From contig QIAS01000344.1 in the NCBI GenBank assembly GCA_003225615.1, positions 1 to 5,099 on the forward strand: 5,099 bases of DNA. The letters run 5' to 3'. Shown piece by piece: positions 1 to 5,099 of this stretch. The notes beneath the pieces were generated by a model that saw only the letters and a list, made by a program, of their open reading frames with translations, did not search any database and had not been told where the DNA came from. Every line of letters starts with the position of its first letter. The stretch's first letter is position 1. The DNA comes from Acidobacteriota bacterium. Its GTDB lineage: Bacteria > Acidobacteriota > Terriglobia > Terriglobales > Acidobacteriaceae. Position numbers and translations under genes: made by a program.

Positions 1-1950
1 GGCTATGGCTGCGCGGTTTTCATGCAGTCGGACATTGTGAATTTCCAGCGCCAGGGTTGGCGGGCGGAAGAAATTCTTGCTGGCCTTGCGATGGTACTGC
101 CCAAGAACGTCTTTCTGTACGTGGCCAGCATTCCGAACCTGGCAGCGCTAGGCTCGCGCTTTGTGCTGCAGGGCGGTACCCAGAACAACCTGGCTGTGGT
201 CAAGGCCGAGGTCGACTTCATTCACAACAGTTTCCGTGCGAGCGGCCAAAAGCCGGAGATCATCGTCCACGAGCATTGCGGCGAATCGGGCGCCATCGGA
301 GCGGCTCAGGAAGCTCTGCGTCTCTGGCGCAATGGCATGAAGACCACGTTCATGGGCCTGGATGCGGTCCGCAAAATCGAGTATCGCAGCACCCGCAACG
401 AAAATACGCGGTGCAATTTCTGCAAGAATACTTGCTTGCGAACCTTCATCGATGTCAAAACGGAGCGACCTAACTTCGTAGCAGTAGCTGCGATAGCGTC
501 TCCGGCACCGAAGCCGGCGCCTAAAAAGACGAAGGTTCCGTTGATGGAAGGCGAACAGCGGCTCATCATTGCCACCTGCGAAAAGGGGACCGTCGAAGAT
601 GTAAACGATATGAAAGACATCAAGGCGGGGCTGGATAAGATCAAGGACGCGAATCCAAGTTTCGTGGATATCGCGTCACGTGAGGTCTTCCGGCCAACGA
701 ACGCGAAGAGTGTGGCGGACCCGATCCCTACGCGCGCCTGGTCTAAGGCGGCCAAAGAACGCGTCGCGCTGATGCAGAACCGCAAGAACATTCGTATCGG
801 CGTGCCGCGCGTGCTGAATATCTACACGTACGCGCCGCTCTTTAACGCCTATCTGGAAAGCCTGGGCGTGCAGCCGGAGAACATTGTTTACTCCGACTAT
901 ACGAGTCCCGAACTGTATCGGGCGGGTGCGAGCCGCGGGGCGATTGACCCGTGCTTCCCCGCCAAGATCGGCATTTCGCATGTTTACAACCTTATCCAGG
1001 TAAAGCACTCGAAGAAGCCGCTGAACGTGGTCTTCTTCCCGATGTACGACGTGCTGCACTCGCCGTTGATGAAAATAGTCGCTGCCAACGCTTGCCCCAC
1101 GGTCACGGCGACGCCGGAAACTGTGAAGGCTGCATTCACCAAAGAGAACGATGTTTTCGCCGAGCACAACGTCAAGTATCTGGATCCGATCCTGAATTTC
1201 GCCGATCGCAAGCTGTTCGCGTTTCAAATGTTGCAGGCGTGGCAGCCAGTTCTGGGCTTATCGGAAGAAGAGAACGACAGCGCGGTCGAGACGGGATACC
1301 AGGCGCTTAAAGATTACGAAACCAGTATTCGCAAGCGGGCAAGGGAAGTGCTGGATCAGTTGGAGCGTGAAGATCGCATCGGCATTGTGATGCTGGGCCG
1401 GCCCTACCAACACGATCCCGGGCTGAATCACGAGATTCTGGAGGAGTTCCAGAAACTTGGCTACCCGGTCTTTTCGCAGAACACGCTGCCGCTGGATGAA
1501 GACATGCTGGAGCGGTTGTTCGGTGACGAAGTGCGGGCAGGCGTGATCAGCCATCCGCTCGATATTTCCGACGCATGGAAGAATTCCTATTCCTGCAGCA
1601 CCAACCACAAGATCTGGGCAGCGAAATTCACGGCGCGGCATCCCAATCTCGTGGCTCTTGAAATGTCCAGCTTCAAATGCGGCCATGACGCGCCTATCTA
1701 CGGCGTGGTCGAAGGCATCATCGAGCAGTCGGGCACGCCTTACTTCTGCTTCAAGGATCTTGACGAGAACAAGCCTACGGGCTCGATCCGAATCCGCGTG
1801 GAAACAATCGATTATTTCCTGCGGCGTTATCGGGAGGAAATCATCCGGCGCCGCAAAGCGGAGAACGAAGTTGAAGCCCGGCTGGCGGAATACGAGATAC
1901 AACTTCGAGAGGGACTTGTGCAGGAATCACAAGGCGTCGCGGCGGACTGA
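1..1950 (+). CDS. Acyl-CoA dehydratase activase, BcrAD/BadFG ATPase end plus DUF2229 module (5'-truncated by window)
   Basis: The frame is open from base 1 (GYGCAVFMQSD), so the apparent ATG at 22 is internal and the true start lies upstream. 649 residues are visible. Residues 1-125 match the end of a BcrAD/BadFG/HgdC-type ATPase module: a possible cluster cysteine in GCAVF (C4), then LQGGTQNN and VHEHCGESG (C93). A CxxCxxxC motif follows (C138, C141, C145). An Ala/Pro/Lys linker (about 160-178) leads into the DUF2229-type module, with RIGVPRVLNIY (about 265), DPCFPAK (C318), GRPYQHDPGLNH (466-477), SYSCSTNHK (C532) and SSFKCGHD (C560). The C-terminus is a charged, probably helical tail. In this family the ATPase uses ATP to drive low-potential electrons into 2-hydroxyacyl-CoA dehydratases or benzoyl-CoA reductases in the cytoplasm; the role of the giant fused forms is poorly known. 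Family members carrying two ATPase modules run to roughly 1,400 residues (from memory). No dehydratase partner is visible here. Family is confident, substrate unknown. Confidence 0.9.
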   Translation, partial: GYGCAVFMQSDIVNFQRQGWRAEEILAGLAMVLPKNVFLYVASIPNLAALGSRFVLQGGTQNNLAVVKAEVDFIHNSFRASGQKPEIIVHEHCGESGAIGAAQEALRLWRNGMKTTFMGLDAVRKIEYRSTRNENTRCNFCKNTCLRTFIDVKTERPNFVAVAAIASPAPKPAPKKTKVPLMEGEQRLIIATCEKGTVEDVNDMKDIKAGLDKIKDANPSFVDIASREVFRPTNAKSVADPIPTRAWSKAAKERVALMQNRKNIRIGVPRVLNIYTYAPLFNAYLESLGVQPENIVYSDYTSPELYRAGASRGAIDPCFPAKIGISHVYNLIQVKHSKKPLNVVFFPMYDVLHSPLMKIVAANACPTVTATPETVKAAFTKENDVFAEHNVKYLDPILNFADRKLFAFQMLQAWQPVLGLSEEENDSAVETGYQALKDYETSIRKRAREVLDQLEREDRIGIVMLGRPYQHDPGLNHEILEEFQKLGYPVFSQNTLPLDEDMLERLFGDEVRAGVISHPLDISDAWKNSYSCSTNHKIWAAKFTARHPNLVALEMSSFKCGHDAPIYGVVEGIIEQSGTPYFCFKDLDENKPTGSIRIRVETIDYFLRRYREEIIRRRKAENEVEARLAEYEIQLREGLVQESQGVAAD

Positions 1951-1992
1951 AGTGTGCTGTCTCTTTGAGCGGCCAAAGATGCAAAATAAAGA

Positions 1993-2018
1993 AGCGGCCG
2001 AACGCCGATTCGGCCGCT
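1993..2018. terminator. Bidirectional terminator hairpin between convergent genes
   Basis: AGCGGCCGAA (1993-2002) pairs perfectly with TTCGGCCGCT (2009-2018) around a 6-base loop, giving a GC-rich 10-bp stem. It lies 42 bases after the activase stop and 20 bases after the stop of the minus-strand gene at 2039. Reading leftward, the stem is followed by a T-rich tract (TCTTTATTTTG), which suits termination of the minus-strand gene. Reading rightward, the tract is weaker (CATAGCATTGTTTCT). An extra copy of GAGCGGCC at 1967-1974 could pair with 2012-2019 as an alternative fold. Confidence 0.75.
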
Positions 2019-2038
2019 CATAGCATTGTTTCTGTAAT

Positions 2039-2710
2039 CTATTCCACCGCGATCTGCCAGCCTTTGTCACCCTTCATGAACGCGAGCGCCGTACGGGTGG
2101 GCTCGCCATGATAAAAGTTGGCTCCATATTTTGAAATCAGAGTTGATCGGTCCCACGTATTGAAGCTCTTGACCAGCGGCCCGGAGGCCTCAAGCATTTC
2201 GCCCAGTTGGTTCGGCTCCCATTTCCAGGCATATTCGACGGTCGCGCGGCCAGTGCCCGTCATGGTGATCCTGGAAATGCTTGCCAGCTTGCGCTCGGCG
2301 ATGGGAATCACGTAAATGTCGGAGCCATCCTTATCCTTGGACTTGTGGACTCCGGCAATTCCCGCCAATAACTCACGTCCCTTCGGCATCAATGACACGG
2401 GGGTCTTCCAGCCGTTGTCCTTGCCCAGCTTGATGAGACCTGCCTTTTCCAGTAGACGATAATTCGGATCGTGAGGCTTTTCCTCGACGCTGGACTTAAC
2501 CAAGCCGGTTTCGAAGTGAATGGTCACCGGTCCCATGGACTTGAGAGAGCTCACGATAGCGTCCCTGGCTTCCTGGTCGCTCAGCACCTGCCTCGATTGC
2601 AGCAGGTAGTAGATGGCTACGCCTACGATGGAAAGAATCAGTACGACGATAAGAAGCAACGGAACTATCGAAGAGTCCCGCTTTTCCATTTCCAATTCTT
2701 GTTCGAACAT
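2039..2710 (-). CDS. Hypothetical single-span membrane protein with winged-helix-like pattern
   Basis: I do not recognise a family. I place the start at ATG 2710 (223 residues) because TCGGAGG lies 8 bases upstream. The frame also allows an ATG at 2788 (249 residues), but no Shine-Dalgarno-like sequence precedes it. From 2710 the protein has a short charged N-terminus (EKRD at 9-12), one strongly hydrophobic segment (about 15-37, IVPLLLIVVLILS onward) and a soluble remainder of about 185 residues that is probably outside the cytoplasm. Residues 84-112 contain YRLLEKAGLIKL, GWKTPVSL and PKGRELL, a spacing like the second half of a winged helix, though this is pattern resemblance only. The C-terminal part contains YAWKWEPNQLGEML and ends GDKGWQIAVE. 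The gene lies downstream of the Rrf2 regulator on the same strand, 118 bases from its stop (40 if the 2788 start is used), so co-transcription is plausible. It ends against the shared terminator at 1993-2018. Confidence 0.75.
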   Translation of the reverse strand: MFEQELEMEKRDSSIVPLLLIVVLILSIVGVAIYYLLQSRQVLSDQEARDAIVSSLKSMGPVTIHFETGLVKSSVEEKPHDPNYRLLEKAGLIKLGKDNGWKTPVSLMPKGRELLAGIAGVHKSKDKDGSDIYVIPIAERKLASISRITMTGTGRATVEYAWKWEPNQLGEMLEASGPLVKSFNTWDRSTLISKYGANFYHGEPTRTALAFMKGDKGWQIAVE

Positions 2711-2718
2711 ATCGGCAG

Positions 2719-2725
2719 CCTCCGA
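2719..2725 (-). promoter_or_regulatory. Ribosome binding site deciding the start at 2710
   Basis: On the minus strand TCGGAGG is followed by 8 bases and then ATG (2710-2708). This is a near-consensus Shine-Dalgarno sequence with good spacing. The upstream ATG at 2788 is preceded only by CTGCCTTCT, with no purine-rich block, so the extra 26 residues of the longer reading are more likely untranslated leader. Confidence 0.6.
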
Positions 2726-2828
2726 TTGCAATTCGCGGCCGCGGCCTGTGAAGGACCGTCTAAGGGAATTCTGCGGCGTACTGCTCATAGAAGGCAGTGA
2801 CGTAGCTCACAAGGGGAAGTTTTTGCAG

Positions 2829-3278
2829 TCACTTTACGCGGGAGGAGTGGCGCTTTGGCCGTTGGGTACGTCGTTGAACTGGTTTCCTGAGCACCAGATC
2901 TGCCACAGTGCATTGCGCGAATAGCTTCTCCACTTCGTCCCCGATAGCTTTGCAAGACGAATGTAACGGGCAGATTTTCTCATCACCGGGCGGCAGTCCA
3001 AGGAGGCAGCCGAAAATGGGGAGTGCGTTACCCAAGGCTGCCAGAATGTGGATGAGCCGAATCTGCCGGGCGGGGAGTGCCAGCTCATAACCTCCACCTA
3101 CGCCCTTAAATGAGCGGATCAGCTTCTTGCGCTCTAGTTTGTGAAGCACTTTCCAGAGGAACGGCTTGGGAATGTGCTCGCTGGCGGAGATTTCTCGTGC
3201 GCCGCTGAGCTTGCCCGGTGCCTGAGCAGCCAGGAAAGCTATTGCACGAATGCCGTATCCGGAAGCGAGAGAAAGCAT
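2829..3278 (-). CDS. Rrf2-family transcriptional regulator, probable Fe-S sensor
   Basis: 149 residues, the usual Rrf2 length (IscR, NsrR and CymR relatives). The N-terminal winged helix is clear: YGIRAIAFLAAQ (8-19), a REIS...IPKPFLWKVLHKLERKKLI helix pair (28-54) and the wing KGVGGGYELALP (58-69), then the ILAALGNALPIFG linker helix. The C-terminal part has C91, C103, C109 and C123. C103 sits in the common CPLH motif, while the middle cysteine found in many relatives is absent (Gly98 there, by my unaligned reading). Rrf2 proteins bind palindromic operators as dimers, often sensing iron, NO or redox state with a 2Fe-2S or 4Fe-4S cluster. The tail is strongly basic (RRTQRPKRHSSR). The ATG at 3278 has a GGTGG six bases upstream; no start codon lies in frame just above it. 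It is divergent from the TonB-C gene, and autoregulation is typical of the family. The exact ligand is unknown. Confidence 0.9.
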   Translation of the reverse strand: MLSLASGYGIRAIAFLAAQAPGKLSGAREISASEHIPKPFLWKVLHKLERKKLIRSFKGVGGGYELALPARQIRLIHILAALGNALPIFGCLLGLPPGDEKICPLHSSCKAIGDEVEKLFAQCTVADLVLRKPVQRRTQRPKRHSSRVK

Positions 3279-3379
3279 AAGCCCCCACCAATCCCCCCAT
3301 TAAAACTCTGCCGGACACCATAAATCAGTGATAAGGACGAAAACATTCCGAGATGTGCCATTTTGGAAAAAGAGCGTTC

Positions 3380-3427
3380 GAGACGAGTAGGTCTCAAAAC
3401 AATGCGGATTTCAGAGGATTTTGAGAC
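3380..3427. repeat. Clustered GAGAC inverted repeats, candidate operator
   Basis: GTCTCAAAA (3391-3399) and TTTTGAGAC (3419-3427) form a perfect 9-bp inverted repeat with a 19-base gap. A third copy, GAGAC at 3380-3384 within TTCGAGACGA, makes a second inverted pair with GTCTC 3391-3395 over a 6-base gap. It is also a near-direct repeat of TTTGAGACGA at 3420-3429. The cluster lies 102-149 bases upstream of the Rrf2 start. It could be a regulator site with spaced half-sites, or alternative stem-loops in a leader. The symmetry is seen directly; the function is inferred. Confidence 0.5.
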
Positions 3428-3491
3428 GACCTGAGCAAGTCCCTGGGGAAGTGCAACTAGTTTCACCCAGCTCTGTCCAGAGACGATTAAC

Positions 3492-3532
3492 CTGCTCCTG
3501 ACTTATTGAAAACGTTGGAAGTACAGGAGCAG
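3492..3532. repeat. Long stem-loop upstream of the TonB-C gene
   Basis: CTGCTCCTGACTT (3492-3504) pairs with AAGT (3519-3522) and CAGGAGCAG (3524-3532), a 13-bp stem interrupted only by bulged A3523, with a 14-base loop that contains the small palindrome AACGTT. No T-tract follows on either strand, so it is not a typical intrinsic terminator. It lies about 90 bases before the proposed GTG start and could be a leader RNA structure or a protein-binding site. Confidence 0.55.
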
Positions 3533-3610
3533 ACGCTGGCAGCAGGATTGCGGTTTCATAAGGTAAGGCTTGGCTGCTGGAGAGTCCAAAGCTGTGTTCC
3601 TAAGCGGAAA

Positions 3611-3615
3611 AAGGG
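3611..3615 (+). promoter_or_regulatory. Ribosome binding site for GTG start at 3623
   Basis: AAGGG is followed by 7 bases and then GTG. This supports a start directly before the hydrophobic signal segment, instead of the upstream TTG at 3506 in the same frame. That TTG would put 39 unlikely residues in front of the signal peptide. Confidence 0.55.
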
Positions 3616-3622
3616 CTTTATA

Positions 3623-4072
3623 GTGCTACGAAAAGGGGCGGCGGTTGTCGCGATATTGCTTTTGCCAGTGCTGTGCCTAGGCTCCCCGCACAATGATTTC
3701 TTGCGCTTGCGAGGAGGTCATGACCCCTCGCTCATGGCGCGCGAACCGCAGCTTTGGAGGCCCGGAATCAGCAATTCTGTATTTGCGAGTGTTCCCCACA
3801 CGAGCGCGCGCTTTCGTTGTCAGGCGACGCGGCCACCTGAGGCTCTGGCGACTCCGAATCCCCTGCTCGATAGCAGCGAGATCCTGAAGGTAATCGTGAG
3901 TTTTGTGATTGGAACCGACGGGAGAGTCTATAGCCCGTTGATTCTGGAGAGCGCCGGCCTGAGAGAAGATCGCACAGTTTTGCAGACGGTGCGGTCATGG
4001 CGCTATCGTCCTGCAATGTGTAATGGGGTTCCCATGGAAACCGAGGGTAAAATTGAGTTTTCCGGTCGGTGA
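3623..4072 (+). CDS. Small secreted or membrane-anchored TonB C-terminal-domain protein
   Basis: 149 residues from GTG 3623. The N-terminus is a signal-peptide-like segment: basic LRK, then a hydrophobic core AAVVAILLLPVLCLG (about 6-20) followed by SPHND. Cleavage after CLG is possible, or the segment may stay as an anchor; LPVLC is a poor lipobox. The C-terminal domain (about 71-149) resembles the TonB C-terminal fold: PPEALATPNP, VSFVIGTDGRVYSPLILESAG (92-112), then TVRSWRYRPAMCNGVPM and EGKIEF. TonB passes proton-motive energy to outer-membrane receptors, but this protein lacks the long Pro-rich spacer, and such short TonB-C proteins are numerous in Acidobacteriota (family knowledge), so an energy-transducing role is uncertain. 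Cysteines at 66 and 133 could pair if exported. The zinc-ribbon gene begins 32 bases downstream on the same strand; partial co-transcription is likely. Confidence 0.75.
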   Translation: MLRKGAAVVAILLLPVLCLGSPHNDFLRLRGGHDPSLMAREPQLWRPGISNSVFASVPHTSARFRCQATRPPEALATPNPLLDSSEILKVIVSFVIGTDGRVYSPLILESAGLREDRTVLQTVRSWRYRPAMCNGVPMETEGKIEFSGR

Positions 4073-4081
4073 CTTTCTAAT
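4053..4081 (+). promoter_or_regulatory. Candidate sigma-70-like promoter for the zinc-ribbon gene
   Basis: TTGAGT (4053-4058) and TCTAAT (4076-4081) are separated by 17 bases; they match the -35 and -10 consensus at 4 of 6 and 5 of 6 positions. The element overlaps the last codons of the TonB-C gene, and initiation near 4088 would give a leader of only about 17 bases before TTG 4105. Read by eye; no transcription data. Confidence 0.35.
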
Positions 4082-4104
4082 AAAATGACTCTACCGAGAC
4101 AGCA

Positions 4105-5094
4105 TTGGACAACGAAAAAGATGCGACTAAGCAAGCTGGAAAGTATTTTTCCGCGGATTCCGACGGAGAAATTCCTCGAAATCCTGAGGTTGAGGATTTC
4201 TTCAAGCGGCTCAATTGCCAAATGCGATGGCCCACGCCTCACCAGGATGCTACTGCGGCCGCTCTGCACGCCGTTCAACAACTGGATTTTGAGGCCGCTG
4301 CGGAGAACGTCATGAACCCCACTGCCGGCCCGGATCGCAAGGTTTGCAGTTCGTGCGGCAGTCAGAACCGCGCGGCAAATAAATTCTGTGCCATGTGTGG
4401 CACCTCTTTAGGGGAGAATCAGAAGGAGGAAGCTGGCGAATCTCAAGTGGCGCGGCACGTAGACAGCAACTCGCCTGACGCTGCCAATAACGATAGCCAG
4501 CATCATTATCATCACCATTATCACTACTTCATCCAGGGTGAACTCGGGGGCCAGGAGACCAATTTTCGGCCGGCCGCCGGCGAGCGCCCGGTGAAGGATG
4601 TGACCCCAATGCGTGCACCTTTGGGGGGAGCGGCAATGAGCCGGGCCGAAGTGACAGTGCGAAAGCAAACTCAGGATTGGGCTCTTGCCTGCAATACGAA
4701 ACAGCTTGACGATCTATTAGATCTGTATGCGGCCGACGCCCTGGTTCTAAGGCCCAATACGCCGCCTGTACGAGGAAGCACTGCCATCCGCGAATTTTTC
4801 TTTTGCGCGCTCGAGAGTGGATTGGGAGAGGTTGAACTGGAGCCATTGCGAGTGGACGTGGCGGGCGATATCGCTTACGAAGCCGGGCGGTGCAAAATGC
4901 TGGCGCCGGGTGTGGGAACGCGCCGGGAAGAGCGCGGAAAATATTTAATCATCTACAGCCGGCGCGGCGGCGATTGGAAGGTGGTGGCCGATTCATGGTC
5001 GAGTGATTTGACCTTGAATGTCGCAGCCGAACCCGAGCTCGCACGGAATAACCCTGCTCAACCCCGACCAGGCCCGCCGCGAAAAAGTGCCTAG
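4105..5094 (+). CDS. Zinc-ribbon protein with His/Tyr tract and C-terminal NTF2-like (SnoaL/DUF4440) domain
   Basis: 329 residues from a TTG start (MDNEKDATKQ). An in-frame TAA at 4081 and no other start codon in between make TTG 4105 the most upstream choice; the ribosome site is weak (GAG at 4096). The next ATG in frame is codon 40, which would drop the N-terminal block. Order: an N-terminal block with FFKRLNCQMRWPTP (32-45) and an Ala-rich helix (50-68); a zinc ribbon with C81-x2-C84 and C95-x2-C98; an acidic, low-complexity linker; the tract HHYHHHYHY (133-141); then an alpha+beta domain (about 180-302) with WALACNTKQLDDLLDLYAADALVLRP, GSTAIREFF, RGKYLIIYSRRGGDWKVVADSW, as in SnoaL/DUF4440 members of the NTF2-like fold. 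The tail is Pro-rich (NPAQPRPGPPRKSA). No signal peptide or membrane span is seen, so it is probably cytoplasmic. NTF2-like domains bind small molecules or serve as scaffolds; catalysis is not shown here. Confidence 0.8.
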   Translation: MDNEKDATKQAGKYFSADSDGEIPRNPEVEDFFKRLNCQMRWPTPHQDATAAALHAVQQLDFEAAAENVMNPTAGPDRKVCSSCGSQNRAANKFCAMCGTSLGENQKEEAGESQVARHVDSNSPDAANNDSQHHYHHHYHYFIQGELGGQETNFRPAAGERPVKDVTPMRAPLGGAAMSRAEVTVRKQTQDWALACNTKQLDDLLDLYAADALVLRPNTPPVRGSTAIREFFFCALESGLGEVELEPLRVDVAGDIAYEAGRCKMLAPGVGTRREERGKYLIIYSRRGGDWKVVADSWSSDLTLNVAAEPELARNNPAQPRPGPPRKSA

Positions 5095-5099
5095 TGCTG

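Larger units (their letters stand above)
3279..3622. other. Divergent intergenic control region
   Basis: About 344 bases separate the start of the Rrf2 gene (-) from the GTG start of the TonB-C gene (+). The small frames inside are poor: the one running in from 3506 needs a TTG in a hairpin loop and has no ribosome site. The region holds two strong inverted repeats, listed separately, plus two short palindromes: CTCTG-TC-CAGAG (3471-3482) and TCCC-TG-GGGA (3440-3449). For the Rrf2 gene a weak -10-like TTTAAT reads leftward at 3304-3299, with no convincing -35. For the rightward gene I see no convincing promoter. Confidence 0.7.

Noticed and set aside
57..473. Plus-strand frame of 138 codons in the second reading frame
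   Set aside because: It overlaps the activase, whose protein is clearly recognisable through this stretch.
676..1902. Long minus-strand frames (676-1227 and 1258-1902) opposite the activase
   Set aside because: They lie wholly inside a confidently recognised gene, their proteins resemble no family, and they reflect codon bias of the + strand gene.
2797..2810. GTGA...TCAC near-palindrome between the two minus-strand genes as an operator
   Set aside because: Only 4-bp arms with a poorly paired 6-base centre; within chance expectation.
3391..3427. GTCTCAAAA motif as a CRISPR repeat remnant
   Set aside because: Only inverted and short copies exist; no regular spacing, no array and no cas genes.
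3506..3622. Extension of the TonB-C gene back to TTG 3506
   Set aside because: No ribosome site, the TTG sits in the loop of a strong stem-loop, and it would bury the signal peptide behind 39 residues; GTG 3623 with AAGGG is better.
4085..4315. ATG frame at 4085 as an alternative gene or frameshifted start
   Set aside because: Its product has no recognisable motif, while the overlapping TTG frame continues unbroken into the zinc ribbon and NTF2-like domain.
4408..4846. Minus-strand frames opposite the His tract and NTF2-like domain, one with a Met/Ile/Val-rich stretch
   Set aside because: The hydrophobic stretch is only the complement of the CAT/CAC/TAT codons; no independent support.

Overview
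The window looks like a chromosomal piece of a moderately GC-rich Gram-negative bacterium, most likely an Acidobacteriota member of the Koribacter/Terriglobia type. That guess rests on recognition of three protein styles: the very large acyl-CoA dehydratase activase, the short secreted TonB-C protein ending in WRYRPAMCNGVP, and the zinc-ribbon/NTF2-like protein. It is an inference, not proven by a marker gene. No RNA gene, CRISPR array, insertion sequence or phage gene was seen.

Layout. Bases 1-1950 (+) hold the C-terminal half of a giant activase: the end of a BcrAD/BadFG-type ATPase module, a CxxCxxxC motif, an Ala/Pro/Lys linker and the long DUF2229-type module. Its start lies upstream of the window. 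A perfect 10-bp hairpin at 1993-2018 sits between this gene and the convergent gene to its right and probably terminates both. Bases 2039-2710 (-) encode an unrecognised single-membrane-span protein, and 2829-3278 (-) an Rrf2-family transcription regulator; the two share a strand and may be one transcript with the regulator first.

Bases 3279-3622 are a divergent intergenic region of about 344 bp with two notable inverted repeats: 3391-3427 (GTCTCAAAA/TTTTGAGAC with a third GAGAC copy) and 3492-3532 (a 13-bp stem with one bulged base). To the right, on the + strand, are a small secreted or anchored TonB-C-domain protein (3623-4072) and a 329-residue protein with a double CxxC zinc ribbon, a His/Tyr tract and an NTF2-like (SnoaL/DUF4440) domain (4105-5094). 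A reasonable sigma-70-like promoter overlaps the end of the TonB-C gene.

How the genes may work together: the Rrf2 protein, with several cysteines placed to bind an Fe-S cluster, could be a redox, iron or NO sensor controlling itself and the membrane protein, and perhaps the divergent pair through the shared intergenic region. The activase is also an Fe-S ATPase, but it is convergent and appears to be a separate unit. No clearly new multi-gene system is visible. The best leads are the divergent control region, the unusual Rrf2 cysteine set and the zinc-ribbon/His-tract/NTF2 fusion.
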